Shown: positions 42,140 to 48,792 of the stretch, piece by piece
Layout of the letters: each line of letters begins with the position of its first letter
Position numbering within the stretch: position 1 is the stretch's first letter
Assembly: GCF_021018745.1 (NCBI RefSeq)
Contig: NZ_CP063846.1
Location: forward strand, 1-64,000
DNA from: Gloeobacter morelensis MG652769
GTDB taxonomy: Bacteria; Cyanobacteriota; Cyanobacteriia; Gloeobacterales; Gloeobacteraceae
Direction of reading: 5' to 3'
Length of the DNA stretch: 64,000 nt
Position numbers and translations under genes: made by a program
The notes under the pieces: generated by a model
Told to the model about the DNA's origin: nothing
The model's input: the letters and a program-made list of their open reading frames with translations, nothing else
Databases searched by the model: none

Positions 42140-43420
42140 ATGACTCACTTTGGGATCGTCGCCCCGGCCGCTGACGGGCATAGCCGCCCGATGGCGGCCT
42201 TGGGCCGCGAGCTTATCGCCCGTGGCCACCGGTGCACGTTTTTCGCGGTGCAGGACTGGGAGAAGAAGGTGCTCGCCGAGGGACTGGAGTTCGCGGCGAT
42301 CGGCCGTGAGGAATACCCCCCAGGGAGCTGGCCAGAGGTGCTGATTCGGTTGGGCCGCACGGACGGACTGGAAAATTTCAACTTCACCATCGCCACCTAC
42401 CGCTCTGAGGCCCAAATCCTTTGCAGAGAAGTCCCGGCGTTGGCCAAGTCGCTGGGCGTCGAGGCGCTTCTGGTGGATCAGAGCGAACCGGCTGGCGCGA
42501 CGGTTGCCGACCGACTCGGACTACCTTACATAACGGTGTGCTGCGCCCTGATGCTGAACCAGGAAGACACCGTGCCACCCCCGGTTTTCGGCTGGCGGCA
42601 CGAAGGTGGGGTTTGGGCCAGGTTGCGCAATCGCTTGGGCTATGCGTTGCTCAACCGGATCTCCGGCTCCATCTGGAAAGTGCTGGTCGATGCGCGCAAC
42701 GAGTGGGGGCTGCCCCCGCAGGCCGGGTACAACGACACCTGCTCGAAACTCGCCCAGATCAGCCAGCAACCGCGTGATTTCGAGTACCCCCGGCGCGAAC
42801 TTCCGGACAGCTTCCATTTCTGCGGGCCGCTTAGATCTCCTATGGGACCGCAGGCGACAGATTTCCCTTGGGAACGCCTGGACGGGAGACCGCTCGTGTT
42901 CGGGTCTTTGGGAACTTTGCAGAACCGCAAGCCGAGGCTCTTGAGGTTGATGGCCTCGGCTTGCGCGGATCTCGATGTCCAACTCGTGCTTGCCCACCTG
43001 GGGGCCGTTGACGAAGAGGAAGCATCCGCTCTACCCGGTCGACCGATCGCCGTGCGCTGGGCTCCCCAAATGCAGATCCTCTCGAAGGCGTCGCTGTGTA
43101 TCACCCACTGTGGCCTCAACACGGTCCTGGAAAGTCTGAGCTTCGCGGTGCCGATGGTGGGTTTGCCGGTGGCTCACGATCAACCCGGTACCGCAAGCCG
43201 CATCGACTGGACCGGGACCGGTGTCGTTCTGGAGCATCGCAAGCTGAACGAGTCGGGTCTCCGCCTTGCGGTTCAGCGCGTCCTGGGCGATCCAAATTTT
43301 GCGCGCGCAGCAATTAGCCTTCGCCAATCGATCCTCGAAGCAGGAGGGGTCGCTAGAGCGGGGGATGTGTGCGAACTAGCAGCGCGCACGTGTAAGCCGG
43401 TTGTCAGCCCCCCCTGTTGA
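42140..43420 (+). CDS. UDP-glycosyltransferase-like (GT1/MGT family)
   Basis: The 426 residues have a GT-B fold. The N-terminal acceptor half starts IVAPAADGHSRPMAALGREL, and the C-terminal donor half contains the signature AVRWAPQMQILSKASLCITHCGLNTVLESLSFAVPMVGLPVAHDQPGTA, shown here only as landmarks: VRWAPQ near 300, HCGLNT near 320, VGLPVAHDQ near 338. Relatives glycosylate carotenoids (CrtX), macrolides or sterols. No ribosome-binding site is obvious; a TTG at 42125 is an alternative. It may be transcribed with the receptor. Confidence 0.85.
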   Translation: MTHFGIVAPAADGHSRPMAALGRELIARGHRCTFFAVQDWEKKVLAEGLEFAAIGREEYPPGSWPEVLIRLGRTDGLENFNFTIATYRSEAQILCREVPALAKSLGVEALLVDQSEPAGATVADRLGLPYITVCCALMLNQEDTVPPPVFGWRHEGGVWARLRNRLGYALLNRISGSIWKVLVDARNEWGLPPQAGYNDTCSKLAQISQQPRDFEYPRRELPDSFHFCGPLRSPMGPQATDFPWERLDGRPLVFGSLGTLQNRKPRLLRLMASACADLDVQLVLAHLGAVDEEEASALPGRPIAVRWAPQMQILSKASLCITHCGLNTVLESLSFAVPMVGLPVAHDQPGTASRIDWTGTGVVLEHRKLNESGLRLAVQRVLGDPNFARAAISLRQSILEAGGVARAGDVCELAARTCKPVVSPPC

Positions 43421-43458
43421 CGGAAACAACAACGAGACTGTGCGCCTGCCGCAACGTC

Positions 43459-44394
43459 TTAGCTTTCTGCTTCTCTTACGCGTTCTTGGCCCCATAGCGC
43501 GAGCTGCGTACGGTTTTTGCAACTAGTTTTTTCGAGCATATTGAGGAGGTGTTTCTTGACGGCACGCTCGGTACTGCCAATCTGCTCCGCTATTTCCTTG
43601 TTTTCGGAGCCGTCTTTCATCAGCACAGCCAAAACCCTCAATTCTCCGTTTGTCAGTTCTTCGTTTCCGGGCAGAAAAAGTCTGAAATACTCGTTTACTC
43701 TCATTTGAAGCTGGCCCACAACACGGTCCAGTGCGCGTTCTTTGCTGATAGCTCTGCTGATCTGTTTGGCAGCGTCGAGCATGGCTGCGCAGTCCGTTTT
43801 CGGCCACGCCCTGGGTCGGGAGTGAATGCAGGCGATCGCCCCGGGAAATGGAAACTCTCCGAAAACCAAGGGCGTAAAGGCCAGCGCGCGATCCGCCTTC
43901 CAAGGCCAGGCTTCCCTGAAGCCCTTCAGAGAGGGGTGCTCTTCGAACAACTCCAAATCTTCGATACAAATTTGATTCGGAGAGGGAGACAGGTTGAGCT
44001 TCAAAGCTAACTCGATACCCTCTGGGCTACCAGCAAGACGCAACAGCGGTTCGAAGACGCTCAGTTTGTGTGGATGATTGCTGCGGCTTGCAAAACCCTG
44101 CACAGCACTGTCGGCAAGAGTATTTGCACAATCCGCTTCCCAAAAATGCTCATTGAGGATGACATAATCGACCCCAAGCTTGGATCTCAGTTCGGTTGCA
44201 TGTTCCACAAGCAAATCTGAAAGGTTTTTAAACTTTTCGATATCGTCTATGTATTGACGAGCGAAATCGGATGATGACAAAAATTCACCCAACAAAGGCA
44301 GTGGTACACTGGACAAACTGTCAAGAGGTCTTTGTTCTTTACTCACGCTGCTTTCGGAATAGTTCTCTTCAGGAATTGAATTCTCAGTACCCAT
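43459..44394 (-). CDS. LuxR-type transcription regulator with a GAF-like sensor
   Basis: The C-terminus carries a LuxR/NarL helix-turn-helix: LTNGELRVLAVLMKDGSENK near 253 followed by EIAEQIGSTERAVKKHLLNM. The first 230 residues look like a GAF-type ligand or light-sensor domain (ELRSKLGVDYVILNEHFWEA, PFPGAIACIHSRPRAWPK). ATG 44394 has GAGGGAG upstream, better than the in-frame TTG 44412. It converges with the glycosyltransferase gene (38-base gap). The signal and targets are unknown. Confidence 0.8.
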   Translation of the reverse strand: MGTENSIPEENYSESSVSKEQRPLDSLSSVPLPLLGEFLSSSDFARQYIDDIEKFKNLSDLLVEHATELRSKLGVDYVILNEHFWEADCANTLADSAVQGFASRSNHPHKLSVFEPLLRLAGSPEGIELALKLNLSPSPNQICIEDLELFEEHPSLKGFREAWPWKADRALAFTPLVFGEFPFPGAIACIHSRPRAWPKTDCAAMLDAAKQISRAISKERALDRVVGQLQMRVNEYFRLFLPGNEELTNGELRVLAVLMKDGSENKEIAEQIGSTERAVKKHLLNMLEKTSCKNRTQLALWGQERVREAES

Positions 44395-44682
44395 AAATGC
44401 CGACTCCCTCAAAAGCCGTGTAGGCCCAAGTCAAGAATTGCAACTTCTTTCGTCGAGATTTTACTGATCATATAGTGCAATGGCCAGCCTGAGCAAGTCG
44501 CCCACTCTCCCATATCGCACCCGGTGTAATTTTCCGAGAAGTGAGGACAACAGGCGTCACAATGGGATCACTTTTTATTTTATATTAGTATTACTTTTTC
44601 TTCTTGTATTCTCTTATAACTTCGCTTTCTAAGAGCAGTTTGAGAATTTTTTGTACCTACGAATCCACTAACAAGAATACGA

Positions 44683-44704
44683 ATAGTGTCCAAAAGGACA
44701 CTAT
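44683..44704. repeat. Perfect inverted repeat in a non-coding stretch
   Basis: ATAGTGTCC, AAAA, GGACACTAT. It lies in the 389-base AT-rich gap 44395-44783, where no gene is visible. It could be an operator, a terminator without T-run, or the mark of an old element. It is 80 bases beyond the stop of the tandem helix-turn-helix gene. Confidence 0.5.
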
Positions 44705-44783
44705 CCAGCAGTAACCTTGCTTGCTACATTCTCCAGACATAGGGCAAGACCATCGAATACATACAGCCCTCGACAAACAGTCC

Positions 44784-45257
44784 CTACGTACCTCTGGTGA
44801 TATGTTTCTCAATAAACTCTCGTGCGTCTGCGTCTTTGACGAGCCAAGTTTTGCCCTGGACTTTGGTTGCTGGCAATTTCGAGTCGTACTTACCCCCGCG
44901 GCCGGTGATTGCTTTTATGACGGTAGAACGATGTTTGCCGATGGCGCGTGCGATTTCGTCGGTAGTCCAATAAACCTTCTCTTCCTCTTCCGACGAGTCG
45001 AGCTCCACAACCTCTCCTGTGGCAAACCAGTCCATGAATGCCCTGGCATGGGCATCGGGGACATAGAGCAACTGGCCGAAACGGATCGCGGGAAGAGCAC
45101 CTGGGTACCTCCCGATGCCGTTGATGGCATCCACCACGGTTTGTCGGTGGATTCCCAAAGATTGCGAGATTTCCGAGGGCGACCAGTACCCTTCCAAAGT
45201 GGCTTCTTTTCCGCCAGAACCGCCCTCTTGCACGATCACAACCCAGGATAAATGCAC
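44784..45257 (-). CDS. Tandem helix-turn-helix (excisionase/AlpA-like) protein
   Basis: Two copies of an AlpA/excisionase-like domain occur in 157 residues: YWSPSEISQSLGIHRQTVVD near 24 and YWTTDEIARAIGKHRSTVIK near 94. Each is followed by 'LPA....G...V.DA.AR.F'. An acidic linker (LDSSEEEEK) separates them. Such proteins bind DNA as regulators or recombination directionality factors. The start is uncertain: GTG 45257 or a nearby GTG. The gene is low in GC and flanked by long palindromes. Confidence 0.65.
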   Translation of the reverse strand: MHLSWVVIVQEGGSGGKEATLEGYWSPSEISQSLGIHRQTVVDAINGIGRYPGALPAIRFGQLLYVPDAHARAFMDWFATGEVVELDSSEEEEKVYWTTDEIARAIGKHRSTVIKAITGRGGKYDSKLPATKVQGKTWLVKDADAREFIEKHITRGT

Positions 45258-45385
45258 CCAACTTTACCGCAAGCTTGGTCATAGCCCGCAGCGGTGCGAA
45301 AAAAATCCCCCCCCTTCCCTTTACGAGTGAGACATTCGAGGGTAAGCTTGTGACCAAAGTCAAAGCATACGATACGCATGCACGA

Positions 45386-45413
45386 AGACGCCCGGGCACG
45401 TGCCCGGGCGTCT
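45386..45413. repeat. 28-bp perfect palindrome
   Basis: AGACGCCCGGGCAC followed directly by its reverse complement, with no spacer. It lies between two divergent genes (starting at 45257 and 45520), so it is not at a 3' end as a terminator would be. It may be a protein-binding site. Confidence 0.75.
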
Positions 45414-45519
45414 CCAAATTCCCTCCCTGCCTTCCACCGGCCAAAGTGACAGCAGGGATGGTGCAAAGCATGCGTTCATTGCATGCCTCACGCACCAACG
45501 TTTTCGAGGAACGTCGGTT

Positions 45520-46098
45520 ATGGATAGTTTACTGCCGAAAGCACCTGCCGCAATAGGTTGCACAGTCGACCATTGCCAGCAAAACAACCTTTTCGCAACG
45601 GTTCCAAGCCCACCGGGCGAAATCCACATCCACTGTTACCCGGATCGGTGCTTTCCTACCTCAATCGTCGCTGCGGCACTGCGCTCGGCGGCCCAAGGAA
45701 TCAACGTGATGTTTGCACAGTTGCTTGCCAACGGCCCCGAGCAAGGGCCGGATCTTCCGATCCACCTCGGTCCGTGCTTCTTTTGGGTTCGCCCTGCTCT
45801 GACCCGAACCGTGGAACACTCGATGCTCGGCGAAACAGAGCGTCGGGCAGTCGTGGCGATGTGGCAGTATCTCTTGGTTCGCTCTGGCACTTTCGATCTA
45901 ATTGTTCTAGATGAGATCGGGTTGGCGATCCATCTGGGCTTGCTCTGCGAGCAGGACGTCGCTCGATTCCTGATCACCCGACCGCCCCATCAGGACGTGG
46001 TGCTCTGTGGCAGCGCCATACCAGCTTCCTTTGAGCGGTTGGCCTCTCATTGGACAGAGAGCCGCTCCTCCGAATATTCGGAGGAGCTAAGGTTGTGA
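45520..46098 (+). CDS. Adenosyltransferase-like P-loop protein of the cyanobacterial type
   Basis: The 192-residue product resembles a cyanobacterial family related to cob(I)yrinic acid adenosyltransferase: a degenerate nucleotide loop IHCYPDRCFPTSIVAAAL near 32, FAQLLANGPEQGPD.., FDLIVLDEIGLAIHLGL near 132 (Walker B with Asp-Glu) and RPPHQDVVLCGSAIP. The first loop lacks the GKT of true Walker A sites, as in other members. Role unknown; enzymatic cobalamin adenosylation is doubtful. GAGGA lies nine bases before ATG 45520. The gene's 3' end carries a 24-bp palindrome. Confidence 0.7.
   Translation: MDSLLPKAPAAIGCTVDHCQQNNLFATVPSPPGEIHIHCYPDRCFPTSIVAAALRSAAQGINVMFAQLLANGPEQGPDLPIHLGPCFFWVRPALTRTVEHSMLGETERRAVVAMWQYLLVRSGTFDLIVLDEIGLAIHLGLLCEQDVARFLITRPPHQDVVLCGSAIPASFERLASHWTESRSSEYSEELRL
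46064..46087. repeat. 24-bp perfect palindrome at the end of a gene
   Basis: GCTCCTCCGAAT followed by its reverse complement, inside the last codons of the gene ending at 46098 and just before the convergent gene ending at 46104. It would form a strong hairpin in both transcripts, so it is probably a shared terminator-like structure, but there is no T-run. Confidence 0.6.
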
Positions 46099-46103
46099 GC
46101 AAC

Positions 46104-46391
46104 TCAAGCCGACTGGCCGAGAGAACTCAAAAACCGGGCCGCTTCCTCTTGGAGGCGGTCGTTGAGCCTGGAATCTTCGATTCGGGCGCTCCAGCCACGC
46201 AGGAAGAGCGATTTTTCCATCTGCAATTTCGCCGAGGCGTATTCGGCCATACGCCTAGGGATGCCGTTCTTCGCCCAATACACGAGCGTGGTGTGGTGCA
46301 CTTCGAGCAGAGCCGCCAGCTGCCTGAGAGGCAGACGGCGAACGTGTTCGTGGGTGAGTTGGACTCGCACGGGGATATCGGCAGCAGGCAT
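46104..46391 (-). CDS. Small helix-turn-helix protein
   Basis: The central segment LTHEHVRRLPLRQLAALLEV..HHTTLVYWAKNGIPRRMAEY has the shape of a DNA-binding helix-turn-helix: two helices, then a recognition helix with basic residues. Start uncertain: ATG 46391 (95 residues) is used, but the open frame reaches 46481. It converges with the gene at 45520. Probably a plasmid regulator. Confidence 0.5.
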   Translation of the reverse strand: MPAADIPVRVQLTHEHVRRLPLRQLAALLEVHHTTLVYWAKNGIPRRMAEYASAKLQMEKSLFLRGWSARIEDSRLNDRLQEEAARFLSSLGQSA

Positions 46392-46661
46392 ATTTCGGCG
46401 ACAGTACCACCGCATCCACTTTACCGCAGCCCCCCCGAAAGTAAAAGGAGAGTGCCGCACGGCCAAGCAATTTTTCACCAACGGTTGACCTTACAGCAAG
46501 GGAGATTTATTATCTAAGCGGTGGTCCATGACCACCAAATGTGGAGTCGAAACCAAACCGCCACCACGCTGTCGGCAGAACCTTTTGTTGCGGTTCCTGC
46601 CTGCGAACTTGGCGTGTCGGGCTTCCCGAAGGGCTTTTCCCCAGTCCCCCGGTCCCGACAA

Positions 46662-46687
46662 AAAAACCGCCTTGCCGGGCGGTTTTT
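46662..46687 (+). terminator. Strong intrinsic terminator, possibly bidirectional
   Basis: The stem AAACCGCC/GGCGGTTT has a six-base loop and is followed on the plus strand by T5; the A-run before the stem gives T on the other strand. No plus-strand gene precedes it (46482-46660 has none that I can support), so it ends some short RNA or blocks readthrough into the gene at 46715. Confidence 0.75.
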
Positions 46688-46714
46688 GGACAATAAAAAT
46701 CTCTAGGAGACAGT

Positions 46715-47482
46715 ATGGCACACTCAGTCGTACTTGCGGAAGCTCATGTGCTATTTGGCGCTCCGCATTCCCGCAACTTTTCCAAAGCGACCGCCCGTCT
46801 TGCAAACCTGGGCGACGGGCTTGCCGGAAAAAGGGCAGTCAGATCGGCCGATCGCGGGCCGTTCAAAGGCTGTGACTGCCACGGCTTGGGCTACCGAATC
46901 AGGCGTATTCCATGCGAGTTCAGCAGGTCGAACGGCAGATTGGTGCCGATCGAATGGACGGAGGAGCGCGTACCCTGCAGCGGTTGTCGACCCGAGTCGC
47001 ACCGCGGCACCGCGCTGATCCACCCACCGTTCGCTCGATGCACAGGGCGGCGGCCAGCCGCCCTGTTCAATAAACCGACATGCATGGAGAAGGCCATGAC
47101 CAGACCAAAATCTGACAAAGACGGTCCCAAAGCCAAAACCATCACCGCAGCGGCGACGGTGGCCGAGTTCCTCGGTTGCACCGTTCCCACCGGCTGCTCG
47201 TCGCGCGAGGCGGCGGAAGCAATCTCTAAACATTTCGGGGGCTTGGAGCGGCGTACGCTCGAACTGGGGCAACGGGTGGCTTTTCTCGAAGCGCTTGTCA
47301 CCCAGCTGCATCAGACAAACGATCGCAACGAGCAAGTCGAAATTTTGGCCCGCCAGGTGACGCTTTTGAAGGCTGGCGCGCGGGCTGCCTGCCGACAGAG
47401 GGATCTGGCACTGGCGGAGCTTGCCAGTTTAAAAGCGCAAGTCGAATCGGGTTTCGCCTTGAAAGCTGGGGCAGCAGCATGA
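46715..47482 (+). CDS. Hypothetical protein; may be two genes in one open frame
   Basis: ATG 46715 has GGAG five bases upstream. The first 115 residues contain Cys clusters (CDCHGLGY near 53, VPCSGC near 87) suggesting zinc binding. The last 128 residues form a separate unit starting MTRPKSDKDG at ATG 47096, which has its own GGAG six bases upstream, and are mainly coiled coil (LERRTLELGQRVAFLEAL). Between them lies a hairpin ACAGGGCGGC/GCCGCCCTGT (47040-47065). No stop codon divides the two, so they may be a recent fusion or overlapping genes. No family known. Confidence 0.5.
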   Translation: MAHSVVLAEAHVLFGAPHSRNFSKATARLANLGDGLAGKRAVRSADRGPFKGCDCHGLGYRIRRIPCEFSRSNGRLVPIEWTEERVPCSGCRPESHRGTALIHPPFARCTGRRPAALFNKPTCMEKAMTRPKSDKDGPKAKTITAAATVAEFLGCTVPTGCSSREAAEAISKHFGGLERRTLELGQRVAFLEALVTQLHQTNDRNEQVEILARQVTLLKAGARAACRQRDLALAELASLKAQVESGFALKAGAAA

Positions 47483-47501
47483 ACAGACATCGGAGGTCGA
47501 C

Positions 47502-47780
47502 ATGAGCCTCGTTCCCTACTTTTCTGCCGTCCATGAACGCGCACTGCGGGCGGATCTGGAGGCGTTTAGAGAATTGAGAGACTGGATCGAAAAATCGGTC
47601 CTCATACCCCAGGTTGTTGCTCAGCTGAGAAACGTCGGCGGCGAACGGAACGGCGCAGTCTTCTTCAACCCCAGCGACATCCAAGCCTACAGGCTCGTCC
47701 TGGGGCGGATCGCCGAATTGGATAAGTCCGTGCTTTTCCCACCGCCAGGTCCACCGCTTTCCGAAGCGGAGGCGACGTAG
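47502..47780 (+). CDS. Hypothetical protein, 92 residues
   Basis: ATG 47502 is preceded by GGAGG at ideal spacing. The product is soluble and helical (ALRADLEAFRELRDWIEKSV, SDIQAYRLVLGRIAELDKSV) with a Pro-rich end. It follows the previous gene by 19 bases and precedes the GIY-YIG gene by 5, so the three are probably one operon. No family recognised. Confidence 0.65.
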   Translation: MSLVPYFSAVHERALRADLEAFRELRDWIEKSVLIPQVVAQLRNVGGERNGAVFFNPSDIQAYRLVLGRIAELDKSVLFPPPGPPLSEAEAT

Positions 47781-47785
47781 GTAGT

Positions 47786-48157
47786 ATGCGCTTGAACCCG
47801 AAAAGTCAGACTGCCATCTGCTACCTGCTGCACTTCGCGCAGCCGTACCACCACGCACTGCACTACCTGGGCTCAGCCGTGGACCTCGAAGCGCGCCTGG
47901 CTCGCCACGCTGCGGGCAACGGTTCGCGGCTATTGGCGGCGGTGGCGGCGGCGGGCATCCCCTGGCAGGTGGCCAGAACCTGGCAAGGCGGCCGAGATCT
48001 AGAAGCGCAGCTCAAGAAACGGAAGTCCAATCCGTCGCTGTGCCCGATTTGCAGCGCCAGGGGCACCGCAAGCGCTCCCGCACAGAGGAGGCGGGGTAAT
48101 CCCCCCCCAAGACACCCCGCCAACCACCCATTCGCAGAGAAAAATTATGAAAGCTAA
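47786..48157 (+). CDS. GIY-YIG-like nuclease domain protein
   Basis: The 123 residues begin with CYLLHFAQPYHHALHYLGSA.., the paired strands of a GIY-YIG domain (here YLL..HYLG), followed by LEARLARHAAGNGSRLL and LEAQLKKRKSNPSLCPIC, which matches the short GIY-YIG proteins seen on phages and plasmids. The C-terminal 40 residues are Pro/Arg-rich and probably disordered. Whether it cuts DNA is unknown; the catalytic Arg (ARL.RH) and Glu (DLEAQLK) positions appear present. Confidence 0.7.
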   Translation: MRLNPKSQTAICYLLHFAQPYHHALHYLGSAVDLEARLARHAAGNGSRLLAAVAAAGIPWQVARTWQGGRDLEAQLKKRKSNPSLCPICSARGTASAPAQRRRGNPPPRHPANHPFAEKNYES

Positions 48158-48184
48158 AGCCGGACCTCATGACGGAGGTTCTGG

Positions 48185-48388
48185 ATGACTCTTTCCCGCC
48201 CCAGTATCCGTCGAACAGACCCCAGAATCATGCTCGAAACAAGGGAAGTTGCCTTGTTCTTCTGGTTTGTGTTTCGGACCCTTGTTTTCTTGAAGGTGGC
48301 AACAGCAACAGCAACCCGAAAAACTTGTGGAGCGTGGAAAACCGCCCGTGCTCCTCCAAAGAAAAACCGCCCCGAGGGGGACGGCTGA
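48185..48388 (+). CDS. Small membrane protein, 67 residues
   Basis: ATG 48185 has GGAGG six bases upstream. A basic N-terminus (MTLSRPSIRRTDPRIMLETR) precedes one span (EVALFFWFVFRTLVFLKV), then a basic tail. A hairpin (CCGCCCC/GGGGaCGG, about 48367-48383) overlaps its end. Another frame is open here but lacks a ribosome-binding site. Function unknown. Confidence 0.5.
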   Translation: MTLSRPSIRRTDPRIMLETREVALFFWFVFRTLVFLKVATATATRKTCGAWKTARAPPKKNRPEGDG

Positions 48389-48405
48389 CTAATTATTTGC
48401 TTTGG

Positions 48406-48690
48406 TCATATTTTATCATTTTTCGCCGCATATAGCGGTGTCGTTTTGTTGTCTTTATACAACTTTTTAACTTCGAAAATTGACCCGGTAATTCGGTTCG
48501 ATCCACGATCCAAATAGGGCAAGAACGCGATAGAATCTCCAAAACCACATTTAGGAGAAAGGTACCCCAAACCTGGAACTACCCCGCTATTTATAGCGAT
48601 GTGGATCAAATAGGTGGATGGCGTGGTGGCACACGCCAGTCCGGGTTGGGGCAACCTGTCGCATTCAACCCCACAGGTCGACACCGCCAT
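48406..48690 (-). CDS. Hypothetical protein, 94 residues
   Basis: ATG 48690 has CGGAG eight bases upstream. The C-terminal half is well formed (GFGDSIAFLPYLDRGSNRITGSIF), the N-terminal half less so. Low GC. It lies upstream of the replication gene, on the other strand. Weak call. The rest of 48389-48792 holds two small hairpins (48620-48637 and 48706-48720) and may include part of the replication origin, but no iterons were seen. Confidence 0.35.
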   Translation of the reverse strand: MAVSTCGVECDRLPQPGLACATTPSTYLIHIAINSGVVPGLGYLSPKCGFGDSIAFLPYLDRGSNRITGSIFEVKKLYKDNKTTPLYAAKNDKI

Positions 48691-48792
48691 GATTCTAACT
48701 CCGAGCGCCGCGAAGCGGCGTTTGACAGAGCACTTTTTGCGGTTTTGCGGGCTCTTCGCCCGTCGCCGTAGACGCGCACCCCCGGGCCGCCG

